Positions 17,207 to 25,946 of a stretch of DNA of 43,182 nt are shown here, in pieces. Below the pieces are notes generated by a model. The model was not told where the DNA came from. It made no database searches and saw nothing but the letters and a program-made list of their open reading frames with translations. The position numbers were made by a program, and so were the translations under genes. The stretch is from an uncultured Granulosicoccaceae bacterium (GTDB taxonomy: Bacteria > Pseudomonadota > Gammaproteobacteria > Granulosicoccales > Granulosicoccaceae), in the NCBI GenBank assembly GCA_938005265.1, contig CALLOA010000066.1, positions 1-43,182 of the forward strand, in the 5' to 3' direction. Each line of letters begins with the position of its first letter. Positions within the stretch are counted from its first letter, which is position 1.

Positions 17207-17248
17207 CGTCACTGTAAGCGGTGACCTGCCTGCTTATAACAGATTGCA

Positions 17249-18367
17249 ATGATAGCCTTCAAACAAAGCCCGCTACTTGACCTCTTTGATATCCGGTATC
17301 CACTGATTCAGGCACCCATGGCTGGTGCCAATGACGCGGATCTGGTGATCGAAGTTTCGAATGCCGGCGCATTGGGCTCACTGCCATGCGCCATGTTTGA
17401 TGTGGCGCAGGCTCGCGAGCAGCTTGAAAAAATTCGTGCATCGAGTAACCAGCCCTTTAACGTGAATTTTTTCTGTCACGAGGAACAGGCTGTTACCGAG
17501 CGTCAGGAACTGCGTTGGCGTGATGAACTTGCACCGTTTTACAAGGCTGCAGGGCTTGATCTGAATAAGCCACTCAAGGCGGCCAGTCGTGAACCGTTTT
17601 CTGAAAGCATGTGCCAGCTAATGGAAGAATTTTCGCCCAAAGTGGTGAGTTTTCATTTTGGTCTGCCTGATAGAGCACTGCTTGATCGCTTGAAAGCGGC
17701 CGGTTGCAAAATAATCAGTTCTGCCACAACAGTTGAGGAGGCTATATGGCTTGAATCTCATGGTTGTGATGCTGTGATTGCTCAAGGTGTTGAAGCAGGT
17801 GGTCACCGCGGAATGTTTTTGACATCCGATATCGCAACACAGACTGCTTCCCTGTCGTTGCTGCCGCAAATCGTTGATGCTGTCAGCGTACCGGTGATTG
17901 CGGCTGGTGGTTTTGCTGAAGCCCGCGGCGTCAAAGCAGCATTCACATTGGGCGCTGCTGCTGTCCAGTTGGGTACGGCTTATCTGTTTACATCGGAATC
18001 GTTAATCACAGACTTGCATCGCCGTGCCTTACTTGAATCTGACAGTGACAACACTGCCCTGACCAATTTGTTTTCCGGCCGTCCGGCGCGCGGTTTAATG
18101 ACCAGAGTCATGCAGGAAATCGGGCCCATTTCTGCGGCTATACCGCCTTTCCCGGCAGCAGGTGCAGCCCTTGCACCTTTGAAAAAACACTATGAGCAGC
18201 AGGGAAAAACAGACTTTACATCACTGTGGGCCGGCCAGGGCTATGCCGCAACACGCCGTGCCTTGATGACTGATTCGGCAATATCGGCGAAGGCCTCAAG
18301 TGTTAATGACCTCTACAGCGTACCTGCAGCGCAAATGACCCAGTGGCTGGTAGATGCTATTGGATAA
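17249..18367 (+). CDS. Nitronate monooxygenase (2-nitropropane dioxygenase family)
   Basis: FMN-dependent enzyme that oxidises alkyl nitronates such as propionate 3-nitronate. The 372-residue TIM-barrel protein shows LIQAPMAGAND near residue 20, the catalytic-histidine strand VVSFHFGLPD near 130, EAGGHRGMFL near 178, VIAAGGFAEARGVKAAFTLGAAAVQLGTAYL near 215-245 and the C-terminal WAGQGYAATR. The His in FHFG and the GGHRG motif fit class I enzymes. It ends inside the last 11 bp of the convergent nucleotidyltransferase gene. Confidence 0.92.
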   Translation: MIAFKQSPLLDLFDIRYPLIQAPMAGANDADLVIEVSNAGALGSLPCAMFDVAQAREQLEKIRASSNQPFNVNFFCHEEQAVTERQELRWRDELAPFYKAAGLDLNKPLKAASREPFSESMCQLMEEFSPKVVSFHFGLPDRALLDRLKAAGCKIISSATTVEEAIWLESHGCDAVIAQGVEAGGHRGMFLTSDIATQTASLSLLPQIVDAVSVPVIAAGGFAEARGVKAAFTLGAAAVQLGTAYLFTSESLITDLHRRALLESDSDNTALTNLFSGRPARGLMTRVMQEIGPISAAIPPFPAAGAALAPLKKHYEQQGKTDFTSLWAGQGYAATRRALMTDSAISAKASSVNDLYSVPAAQMTQWLVDAIG

Positions 18368-19394
18368 AAGGGGATAGCGCTTCCCGCAGCTCATCGTCGA
18401 TGAGTTGCAAGCCGTTCTGGAGTTGCTTGTTAAAACGTCCACCCATTTCCGAGGCCGCCTGCGCTGCCTGGTTGATATCAAACGGGCGTTGATCGATCAG
18501 CACCGATAACAGTTGCTCAGCCTGTGCCAGATCCCGTCGCGATTTTTCGTGCATTGCGACAGGGCGACGTTGGCTGACCACCAGCTTGTGCAAGGCAAAA
18601 CGTGCAGGCGAGGGTACATTGACAAGAATGCCGTGTCGGTAAAGCAGCACCGCCGGTTGAATATCTTCAAGCAGGTAATCGAGATAACGCACGGGTTCAG
18701 CATGGGTGCCCAAGGCATCAATTAGTACGGGTGCGGCGTTGTTCTTCCCGGTCATAGGCGTCAGTAGCTCCACTGACAACGCTTGCCCTTTAATCTTGAA
18801 CTCAGTGGATACCGCTTTTCTGTTTAAAGCCGGTACTTCGATAAATCCCATGCCGCTTTGAAGCAGTGTGTCTGACAGACTGGTTTGTGATTCTTCCGGT
18901 TTGACAGCGACCCGGAAGGTGTTGTCACTGGCGATATCGATGTCGCGTGTTTGCAGTTCACTTAACCAACGCACGCCCAGCATGTTGGAAAATGCGCGAA
19001 AAGCGAGTGTACCGACTATCACTCCACCGGCCAGAAACACACCGCTTTTTTCAAGCAGTGCCAGCACCTTGCCTTCATGGGCCGGTGTTGCTGAAGCACC
19101 TCCGGCTATCAGCATCGCGACCAATTGCGATCTGACTACACGATCATCGGTGGTTGATTCCCACAAGGCCTTTTCTTGTTCGATGCGTTCGCGTACTTCC
19201 CTGGAATCCTGGCCAAGGTAATGTTCACTGCGCCGCTTGCCCAGACTGATATACAGATACCAGTACTTGCGGTCGTTGATGATTTTGGATTTGAAACTCA
19301 GATTAGCGCCGTCGGGTGCTGGCCGCACAGATTGCTGCATCAATTCGCTGTATTGAATGGCGACGATATCGGCAAGAGGAGGTATGGCGTCCAT
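18357..19394 (-). CDS. GSU2403-family nucleotidyltransferase-fold protein
   Basis: A 345-residue protein resembling the GSU2403 family of the polymerase-beta-like nucleotidyltransferase superfamily; its reaction is not established. The N-terminal third holds YLYISLGKRRSEHYLG. A nucleotidyltransferase-like signature follows: GVIVGTLAFRAF near 125-140 and then DIDIA near 158, matching the pattern of a G-rich turn followed by an Asp pair. The C-terminal half carries YLDYLLEDIQPAVLLY and PARFALHKLVVSQRR. I prefer ATG 19394 over the upstream ATG 19448, since the extra 18 residues would be encoded across a palindrome. It is divergent from allA across a spacer with two palindromes, and its last 11 bp overlap the convergent nitronate monooxygenase gene. 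Minimal nucleotidyltransferases often act in stress or toxin-antitoxin settings, but no partner gene is adjacent. Confidence 0.72.
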   Translation of the reverse strand: MDAIPPLADIVAIQYSELMQQSVRPAPDGANLSFKSKIINDRKYWYLYISLGKRRSEHYLGQDSREVRERIEQEKALWESTTDDRVVRSQLVAMLIAGGASATPAHEGKVLALLEKSGVFLAGGVIVGTLAFRAFSNMLGVRWLSELQTRDIDIASDNTFRVAVKPEESQTSLSDTLLQSGMGFIEVPALNRKAVSTEFKIKGQALSVELLTPMTGKNNAAPVLIDALGTHAEPVRYLDYLLEDIQPAVLLYRHGILVNVPSPARFALHKLVVSQRRPVAMHEKSRRDLAQAEQLLSVLIDQRPFDINQAAQAASEMGGRFNKQLQNGLQLIDDELREALSPFIQ

Positions 19395-19437
19395 CAGACA
19401 CAGTCCACTATTTGAAAAAACAAGGTATTTGCAGAAA

Positions 19438-19469
19438 TTATACCGCAAAATTAAATTAGTGCGGTATAA
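19438..19469. promoter_or_regulatory. Palindrome 1, TTATACCGCA-N12-TGCGGTATAA
   Basis: Perfect 10-bp inverted arms (19438-19447 and 19460-19469) around a 12-base A/T-rich spacer. It lies 44 bp upstream of the nucleotidyltransferase start and recurs as palindrome 2. Operator and mobile-element terminal hairpin are both possible. Confidence 0.8.
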
Positions 19470-19571
19470 CTAAGTTTGCCGGCCTATAGTTGCATGCGAT
19501 TTGGCGATAACCAGCTTGCTGATGACATTGGATAATAGTCTGGTAAGGTCATTCCAGCACCGTCTCCAACA

Positions 19572-19604
19572 TTTATACCGCAAAAAACGAATATGCGGTA
19601 TAAA
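19572..19604. promoter_or_regulatory. Palindrome 2, TTTATACCGCA-N11-TGCGGTATAAA
   Basis: Perfect 11-bp inverted arms (19572-19582 and 19594-19604) around an 11-base spacer, with the same half-site as palindrome 1. The centres are about 134 bp apart. It ends 72 bp before the allA start. The 282-bp spacer contains nothing else I recognise. Confidence 0.8.
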
Positions 19605-19676
19605 AACGAATTCAACCCGAAGAATGGCGTACCATAAGGCCGGCAATAAGCCCTGCATCAAGCGTGAGATCTGGAA

Positions 19677-20195
19677 TTGACTACAATTTCTTTGATACCC
19701 CAGCCCCTGATTTACCCTGATTTTCACAAGTTTGGCAACATAATCAGCGTCGCTGGTGCCCGGCAGGCAGCGGGTGAGCCACTGTTAATCAATCGAGGTA
19801 ATTGCGAGCGATATAGCGATATCGCGGGGCTTGATATTGCTGATGCCGCGACCGGGATTAGTCTGTTCAACGCTAAACACTCTTCATTGCCCATCACAGT
19901 TGATTATCTGGAACGGCATCCGCTCGGTTCTCAGGCATTCATACCGATGAATTCACACCCCTTTCTGGTCATTGTTGCTGATGATCTGAATGGGGTTCCG
20001 GAATCACCCAAAGCCTTTCTCACCGACGGCGAACAAGGCGTAAATATCCGCAGAAATACCTGGCACGGGGTACTGACAGTGCTTCACCCTGAGGGTGGGC
20101 TTTTTTCGGTTGTGGACTACGTGGGAGCACTGCCGAACTTGCAAGAGCACAGGTTGCAACAGCCACTGATCATAACGATGGATGACTCGTGCTAG
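19677..20195 (+). CDS. allA: Ureidoglycolate lyase
   Basis: Cytoplasmic enzyme that splits (S)-ureidoglycolate into glyoxylate and urea, the last step of allantoin breakdown. The 172-residue cupin-fold protein has the conserved LERHPLGSQAFIPM near residue 80, followed by FLVIVADD, then GEQGVNIRRNTWHGVL near 120-135 and FSVVDYVG near 145, closely following E. coli AllA. The start is TTG 19677: an in-frame TGA lies 12 bp upstream, and no ATG occurs before conserved residues. It stands apart from other allantoin genes but fits xdhAB and adenine deaminase elsewhere in the window. Confidence 0.93.
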   Translation: MTTISLIPQPLIYPDFHKFGNIISVAGARQAAGEPLLINRGNCERYSDIAGLDIADAATGISLFNAKHSSLPITVDYLERHPLGSQAFIPMNSHPFLVIVADDLNGVPESPKAFLTDGEQGVNIRRNTWHGVLTVLHPEGGLFSVVDYVGALPNLQEHRLQQPLIITMDDSC

Positions 20196-20437
20196 CGCCA
20201 AGTGCTGAACAATGGTTAATAGCTTGAGTCACGCCAGTGTGTTGTATTTGGCAAATATAGTTGATTGCCTGCCAGCTGCCTGACACATCACAAAACGATC
20301 CGGCAATGCGCGTAGTAATACGCGTTTTAAGCCTGTGGCCCCGCCGCCATATGTTCTCAGTAATTACGCGGTGTTTGCACGTCCGACCTTGTCGCATGTG
20401 CAGATAAATAAAAATAATAAAATTCGCGGAGAATTTA

Positions 20438-22171
20438 ATGTCTGCATTTGGCAGTTCTGTATCGGTCCCAGCTGTATCCGCAATAGCGACATCTGTACAG
20501 TCGCTGCCTTATAAGAAGCTAACCCTCGCGCTTCTGGTAAGTACCGTGGCCGCATGTTCCGATGGTGGTGAAGCAACCTCCGGCCCTGGCTCGGACGGTA
20601 GCAATACCCCTGCTGTGGTCACGACAGAAAGTACGCTGGCAGCCCAATCAGGTAATGCGGGAATGGCCGCGGAAACCGGGTTCGAAGATGATCCCGTGTT
20701 AACGGTTGCAGACGTGGCTTCTCAGTCCCAGGATACAGACGCCGGTGAAGTTGAAGAGCTTCGTGATTTGGGGACCAGTGTTGAAACTGCGCTTGAACAG
20801 ATCGAAGCTGAATCAGAACCTGCCGAAACTGCACCTGGTGAGCCGATTGATTTTTTTGGCCGTGGGCTTGAAGTCGACAATGAAAGCCCTGTTGCGGGCG
20901 GCCCGCCGACAACGCCCAAGAATTTGCGCGCTGAGCTGATCTCAAACGACTGGGTACAACTGAACTGGGCTCCATCAAACGATGACAGTGATGTGCGTGC
21001 TTACAAAATCTATCGTGGTGATGGGGTGGTCTACACCGTATCGGCCGCTGATACTGATTTTCATCTGAATCGCTATTGGCGAACAACCTCGTTTATCGAC
21101 TGCAACTTTACTCATGTGCGGGATTGCTCAAACAACGGCACAACCCCTGCTGTTGGCTCGACTCACACCTATCAGGTGACTGCGATCGATACCCAGGGTA
21201 ATGAGTCAGCGCGTTCGAACCTGCTTGAAGTGCGATTGCATGAAGCCAGTGGTGCAACCATTCCACGATTTACCGACCCGTGGCTTGATTCCGAAGATGA
21301 CTTTATGTTTGTCCGTGATCTGTCCAGAACCGCGAACTTTATGGACCAGTTTGATCTGGTGTTCTCGGATGAGTTTGACGGCCCGCATATTGACCCGCAA
21401 AAGTGGACCACCAGTCTGACATGGAGGCAGGAGGACCAGAACATCATCAACGGCGAGATGCAGTATTTTGTCGATACGCAAAGCAATCCGGATTTTGGTT
21501 ACAACCCGTTTATCCTGACAGGTGAAACACTTAAAATCTCCGCGATAAAAACACCACCTGAATTATCGCAACGCGCATTGGGTCAACCGTTTCTTTCCGG
21601 AGCCTTGTCTACCCATGAAGTCAGCTCCGGTCAGCTGGACAGCAATGGTCAGCTGATTAATGACAAATATGCGACCACCTACGGTTATGTCGAAGGGCGA
21701 ATCAAGGTGGGTACGGTTGCCGGCATGTTAACAAGCTTCTATCTGTTCAGGCGCTGGGAGGGTGAGCAGGCGCCGGAGATTGATATCATCGAGTATCTGG
21801 GTGAGAACCCCTATGGTGCTGAAAAAGCCTTTCAGACCTATCACTACAAAGACGTCGTTTATGGCAACACCCAATCTTCGCCAACAATGGCCTATCCACG
21901 AGAGAATGGCAGCGTGGCGGACTTCAAGGACTTGAGCGAATTCCACACCTACGGGGTGTTATGGGAACCTAATCTGGTGATCTGGTATGTCGACGGTGAA
22001 GAAGTGCAACGCATGACCGGCCCGCAAGTGGCCAGACAAAGCATGAATATCATTCTTTATCTGGTTACCGGTAGTGCCTGGGCGCAGCGCCCGGCGGACA
22101 ATGCACCATTCCCGCTGGAAGTGGAAATCGATTACGTCCGTGCTTATAAACGCAAGCCCTGGGGTGGCTAA
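20438..22171 (+). CDS. Glycoside hydrolase family 16 lipoprotein with fibronectin type III domain
   Basis: Secreted, lipid-anchored endo-glycosidase, probably acting on beta-1,3/1,4-linked glucans or galactans. The 577-residue precursor has a late signal sequence (LTLALLVSTVAAC, lipobox cysteine near residue 40), an acidic low-complexity linker to about residue 155, one fibronectin type III domain (about 160-270), and a C-terminal GH16 domain from about 300. The GH16 catalytic motif EIDIIE is intact near residue 446, with FSDEFDGPHIDPQKW at the domain start and the WYVDGEEV strand near the end. GGAG precedes ATG 20438. Its convergent neighbour is the DUF3604 gene, 36 bp away. The polysaccharide substrate cannot be read from sequence. 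Confidence 0.9.
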   Translation: MSAFGSSVSVPAVSAIATSVQSLPYKKLTLALLVSTVAACSDGGEATSGPGSDGSNTPAVVTTESTLAAQSGNAGMAAETGFEDDPVLTVADVASQSQDTDAGEVEELRDLGTSVETALEQIEAESEPAETAPGEPIDFFGRGLEVDNESPVAGGPPTTPKNLRAELISNDWVQLNWAPSNDDSDVRAYKIYRGDGVVYTVSAADTDFHLNRYWRTTSFIDCNFTHVRDCSNNGTTPAVGSTHTYQVTAIDTQGNESARSNLLEVRLHEASGATIPRFTDPWLDSEDDFMFVRDLSRTANFMDQFDLVFSDEFDGPHIDPQKWTTSLTWRQEDQNIINGEMQYFVDTQSNPDFGYNPFILTGETLKISAIKTPPELSQRALGQPFLSGALSTHEVSSGQLDSNGQLINDKYATTYGYVEGRIKVGTVAGMLTSFYLFRRWEGEQAPEIDIIEYLGENPYGAEKAFQTYHYKDVVYGNTQSSPTMAYPRENGSVADFKDLSEFHTYGVLWEPNLVIWYVDGEEVQRMTGPQVARQSMNIILYLVTGSAWAQRPADNAPFPLEVEIDYVRAYKRKPWGG

Positions 22172-22207
22172 TAAGCAAGCCGGGGTGGTTGGCGAATCCC
22201 AACGCGG

Positions 22208-24619
22208 TTAGTTAAAAACAAATACCGGGCTACTCCAGCCCTGAAAACCATCCTCGGTCGTGACACACATCCACAACTGGTTATCGCCATCGCTGTGTAA
22301 GGGAATCTCAACGGTTTCGTCAATCTGGTAGTGCGAGTTGTTGTCCGGCAGCCGGAACACTCGTAGCTGCTTTTCAAGACCACCCGCGTTATGGATTTCG
22401 TCCTGCTCCAGCAGGTCAGCCAGATTTAACGTCATACCACCATTGTTGGTATTGAGTTCCAGGCTTGCATCAGGTGTTTCATCAAGCCAGACATCAAAGC
22501 CACCAAAATTACCGGTTGTGATGGCATCGAAATCAACCGCTGACGACCCTGAGAGCTCAAGCTTTCGTTCGTGGTTCCACGCGTTGATTTTTTTGAAATC
22601 CCTGATCGTCGCTCCGTTGAATCTGGCGGCGCCGCGCCATGTGGTTTGCCGGCCCCGGCCCCGGTACTCAGCACCACTCCAGATAACCCGAATACGTGAG
22701 CCCAACTCACTTGTTTTATACGGTTTGATTGTTTTAATCACCTTTGTGCCATTCCTGATCTCTATGCGTTCAATCGGACTGTGGCACAAAGTGCTGAACC
22801 TGAAACTGGCGGTTGTTGAGGGTGTCTTGATGATATCGCCCATCTGTGCTGATGATACTTTTTGAGTTTTGGCGTCAGCAAAGGCGTTGGGGTCATTGTC
22901 GTAAAGCTGTGCATCGGTGTCGAAATCTACCTGCACATTCATATGCATACGGCAACCTGTGGTTCCGTAGTGCCGGCGCTTGCGCAGAGCCTCGAATATA
23001 CTGTCGCGGGTCAGTTCGTCTGTGAGAAAACAGGTGAGACCACCATAAGCACCGAATTGTGCAGTGCCGGGGTAGCTGGCACCGGGGCGCCCCTTGTGGC
23101 CATCGCTGTTACAGACCACACCACAACGATGGCCAAGCTCGAAGCCGTCAGTCAGCAACCACTCGAAAGTACCCCAGGCCGAATGAATTTCCATGGCGGT
23201 TTCCAGTCGTCCGTCGTGTGCCTGGCGGATATCTGCGTAGCGCCCGCCGACATGAGCAAACACCACGCAATCTTCCTTCTCAAGTGCACGAAACAATTCT
23301 TCTGCAGTCGGTGCATCAGTATCGATATCAGATCGGTCTGGCAACAATGCATGGGACGAACGATGGATTTGCCTGCCTTCCTTGCGGAAAAAAACATTGC
23401 GGTCACCGCCAACTGCAGTATTGCCGGACCACTCGTAGCCCGGGAAGACGACAAAACGCCCGTCTTCGTGGTACTCCGCCACCAGTTCATTCAGGTATTG
23501 CCAGAATGCATTGTTAACCTGGAAGTCGTTAGCCTGATGGCTGGTGACATCAAGGAAGGATTTATTGCGGCCAAAGTCAAAGTACTGTCTCGCGGTTGTA
23601 ATACCTATCGATTCGCCACTTTGGCCATGCAAATCGCCCCAGTAGCTACGGCTTGCTTTACTCGCATGGCTACCGGTTTCCGAACCACTCTCGGCGGCTC
23701 GTATCAGCAAGGGGCCGGCGCTTGCCAGGCGGTCATCGTACTGTGTTGCGGAGTCATCGGCGGCGAATACATTGATGCAAAGAACACCCGGTTCACTGAC
23801 AGACAGATTTTCAATCACCAGTGTTTTTTCCCCAGCCGGGTAATCCACCTCGGCGGGTAAATTGTTAACCGGGAGATTGGCTTCAAGCCGTAGCTTGCCG
23901 CGCGCCAGTGGTGTCGGGTTTCCCCACAGATCTTCTGCCTTGATGCCAAGACGAAAGTTGTCACCAGGTTGGCGTAGGGTGGGAAGCACAGCTTTCCATG
24001 CATGGGCCTTGTCCGGCACGATTGAAATATACGGCGATTCCGGCAGAGGATAATAATGACCAACGGCGCAGACATCGGCTAACACCTTGAACTCGAACCC
24101 GGCATCAGCCAGCGTCGGTAGCTTCAAGCCGGGCGAGCCCTGTGATGTATCACCATAGATGATGTTGATCTTGTCACCTTCGCGCAGGTAGCCCCCGTGC
24201 AAACGTACTGTGAGCGATTTAAACCAAGGGCGCTGATGTGCTGTTTTCCCATACACCAACGATAATCTGGCACCTGTGCTGGCACTGGCGGTTACATAAT
24301 TGTAGTCGGCCGGTCGATCTGTTTGTAATTCACCGACATCACTCATAAAGCGGAAAACAATACGGATACTGCCGGTATCATCAATTCCGTAACGGCCCAC
24401 CGTGTAGGTCAATGTGAATGTTTGCAGGCTGCGGGTAGGGAATTCACCTCGCGGGCTCAGTTCCACATGACCATACAGCACCGGATCCTCGCCGGGGTGC
24501 ACGGATGGCCACGCCGCGCCGACCAATTCGTCACCCACAACACCATCGATGGCATTGGGCTTGCCACTGATGGCAGGTGGTTGTTCCGGTTTGTTGGTAT
24601 CTTCGCTGGAATCGTTCAC
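22208..24619 (-). CDS. DUF3604-domain protein (PHP-like metal-dependent fold)
   Basis: Large 803-residue protein of the DUF3604 family, function unknown. Residues about 325-620 hold the family core: SYWGDLHGQSGES, where the DxHxH-like start is typical of PHP-type phosphoesterases, then FLDVTSHQ, FVVFPGYEWSG, VVFAHVGGRYAD, AMEIHSAWG and VVCNSDGHKGRPG. These His/Asp motifs suggest a metal-dependent hydrolase. The N-terminal 300 residues look beta-rich and the C-terminus ends in another beta-rich region. No signal peptide is visible. It starts at GTG 24619, as an in-frame TGA lies 24 bp upstream. It lies 46 bp after the CoxE-like gene and is likely third in that operon. Confidence 0.82.
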   Translation of the reverse strand: MNDSSEDTNKPEQPPAISGKPNAIDGVVGDELVGAAWPSVHPGEDPVLYGHVELSPRGEFPTRSLQTFTLTYTVGRYGIDDTGSIRIVFRFMSDVGELQTDRPADYNYVTASASTGARLSLVYGKTAHQRPWFKSLTVRLHGGYLREGDKINIIYGDTSQGSPGLKLPTLADAGFEFKVLADVCAVGHYYPLPESPYISIVPDKAHAWKAVLPTLRQPGDNFRLGIKAEDLWGNPTPLARGKLRLEANLPVNNLPAEVDYPAGEKTLVIENLSVSEPGVLCINVFAADDSATQYDDRLASAGPLLIRAAESGSETGSHASKASRSYWGDLHGQSGESIGITTARQYFDFGRNKSFLDVTSHQANDFQVNNAFWQYLNELVAEYHEDGRFVVFPGYEWSGNTAVGGDRNVFFRKEGRQIHRSSHALLPDRSDIDTDAPTAEELFRALEKEDCVVFAHVGGRYADIRQAHDGRLETAMEIHSAWGTFEWLLTDGFELGHRCGVVCNSDGHKGRPGASYPGTAQFGAYGGLTCFLTDELTRDSIFEALRKRRHYGTTGCRMHMNVQVDFDTDAQLYDNDPNAFADAKTQKVSSAQMGDIIKTPSTTASFRFSTLCHSPIERIEIRNGTKVIKTIKPYKTSELGSRIRVIWSGAEYRGRGRQTTWRGAARFNGATIRDFKKINAWNHERKLELSGSSAVDFDAITTGNFGGFDVWLDETPDASLELNTNNGGMTLNLADLLEQDEIHNAGGLEKQLRVFRLPDNNSHYQIDETVEIPLHSDGDNQLWMCVTTEDGFQGWSSPVFVFN

Positions 24620-24665
24620 GGAAATAAGGGCCTTGTATAAAGATTCATGAGATGCTTCAATATCA

Positions 24666-25946
24666 CTAGCTGAGCAAGTCTCGCTTTAGTTGTTCAAGAG
24701 TATGAATATTGTGTGCACTACGGTACTTGTCAATGTACGGTACCACAGGGTCCATGTAAGGGTCTTTCTCACCCGCCTTGAAGCGACCCAGCAGCGGGTT
24801 AACCCATAAAAGTGTTTTCGCTTTTTGTTGAATAATTCGGGTTTGTTCGGCCAGTTCCTCTGGCTCCGCGGTATCGCAGCCATCACTGAATACCACAACT
24901 GTTGTCCGGTGGTTAACCACGTGCGGTGCGTACTCGTCGTTAAATCGCTGCAACGACGCTGAGATTTTTGTGCCCCCCAGCCATTGGCGGGATTCGGCAT
25001 TCAAGCGGTCTTCAAAATCCTTTTCCGACAACACAGAGTGGCCGGAGCCAAGGGCGATGAGCTGGGTGTTAAATGCGAATACCTCGGATTGCTGGAATAC
25101 CTGAATCAGCTTCCGTGCAAATCGCAAGAATAGTTTCGCATACACCTCCATGGACTGGCTGACATCAAGTAGCAGTACGAACTTCGGTAACTTACGTTGC
25201 TTTTTAAGGTAATGCAATTCAAGCGCATGACCATTGTAAGGAATGGTTCTGGAAAGCGTGCGACGCATGTTGATTTGTGTACCGTTGTGAGCACGGACTC
25301 TGCGGCGAAGAAATGACTGACGGCTGCGGCGCGCAAGGTCATCAACCATACGCTCGATTATCAGCATCTGTAGCGGATTGAACACAAAGCGAAAATCTGC
25401 CAGCGACAGAGCTTTGAAGTCACCTGCTCCGGCCAAAGCTGCTTCAAATTCCTGGCTGGATGTGCCGGCAAAGCCCACCAGATTATCGTTACCGAGATTG
25501 GGCTGTAGCAGGTTACTGTCGTTTGGGTCATTTGCGTTGTCATCCACATCCGACCCTTCACTGATGTTGCTGAACCAGAACAGGTCAAACAGGTGGTCAA
25601 AGCGCTCCCAGTCATGGGGTGAATCACAGAAACAGGTTTTAAGCCCCGCCCTGAAAAGCAATTGGTTGCGGCAATAACCCGATGCTGCAAGCCGGTTTGC
25701 GTCAATCAAGGCTGACGGGCCATGACCTGTGTAGCCAGTGCCGTTTCCGTTACCGGGTCGGTTACCAGAACTGTTCCTGTTGCCAAGTCCCTGATCAGCC
25801 AGAAAGCTTGAGAACGCCTGAATACGACAGGAAATGATATGAGCCAATGCCAGGCCTTCTATCCTTTCTTCTTCGCTGCATCCGCTTAACGACTGTTGCA
25901 AATCTGGCTGCCGTGCCGCTCGTGAGCCAGTGTCTTCAACCGGCAT
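24666..25946 (-). CDS. CoxE-like von Willebrand factor A domain protein
   Basis: A 426-residue VWA protein of the CoxE type. Such proteins work with a MoxR ATPase to mature metalloenzymes or remodel complexes; CoxE with CoxD matures CO dehydrogenase. The C-terminal VWA domain has the metal-adhesion motif DVSQSM near residue 261, a second motif with GGTKI and the FSDG Asp near 360. The N-terminal half is less conserved, with a Gly/Asn-rich stretch (residues 52-76) and an acidic Asn/Asp-rich stretch near 130-150. I place the start at ATG 25946, since GAGG lies 6 bases upstream; an ATG at 25952 would abut that site. It overlaps the MoxR gene by 11 bp. Confidence 0.88.
   Translation of the reverse strand: MPVEDTGSRAARQPDLQQSLSGCSEEERIEGLALAHIISCRIQAFSSFLADQGLGNRNSSGNRPGNGNGTGYTGHGPSALIDANRLAASGYCRNQLLFRAGLKTCFCDSPHDWERFDHLFDLFWFSNISEGSDVDDNANDPNDSNLLQPNLGNDNLVGFAGTSSQEFEAALAGAGDFKALSLADFRFVFNPLQMLIIERMVDDLARRSRQSFLRRRVRAHNGTQINMRRTLSRTIPYNGHALELHYLKKQRKLPKFVLLLDVSQSMEVYAKLFLRFARKLIQVFQQSEVFAFNTQLIALGSGHSVLSEKDFEDRLNAESRQWLGGTKISASLQRFNDEYAPHVVNHRTTVVVFSDGCDTAEPEELAEQTRIIQQKAKTLLWVNPLLGRFKAGEKDPYMDPVVPYIDKYRSAHNIHTLEQLKRDLLS

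Noticed and set aside
19438..19604. Palindrome pair as an insertion sequence or MITE
   Set aside because: No target-site duplication is visible and the two hairpins are near-identical inverted repeats on their own, so an operator pair is simpler; kept as an alternative.
22862..23860. 332-residue plus-strand frame opposite the DUF3604 gene
   Set aside because: It lies wholly inside the DUF3604 coding sequence on the other strand, has no recognisable motifs, and the minus-strand protein carries clear family motifs.
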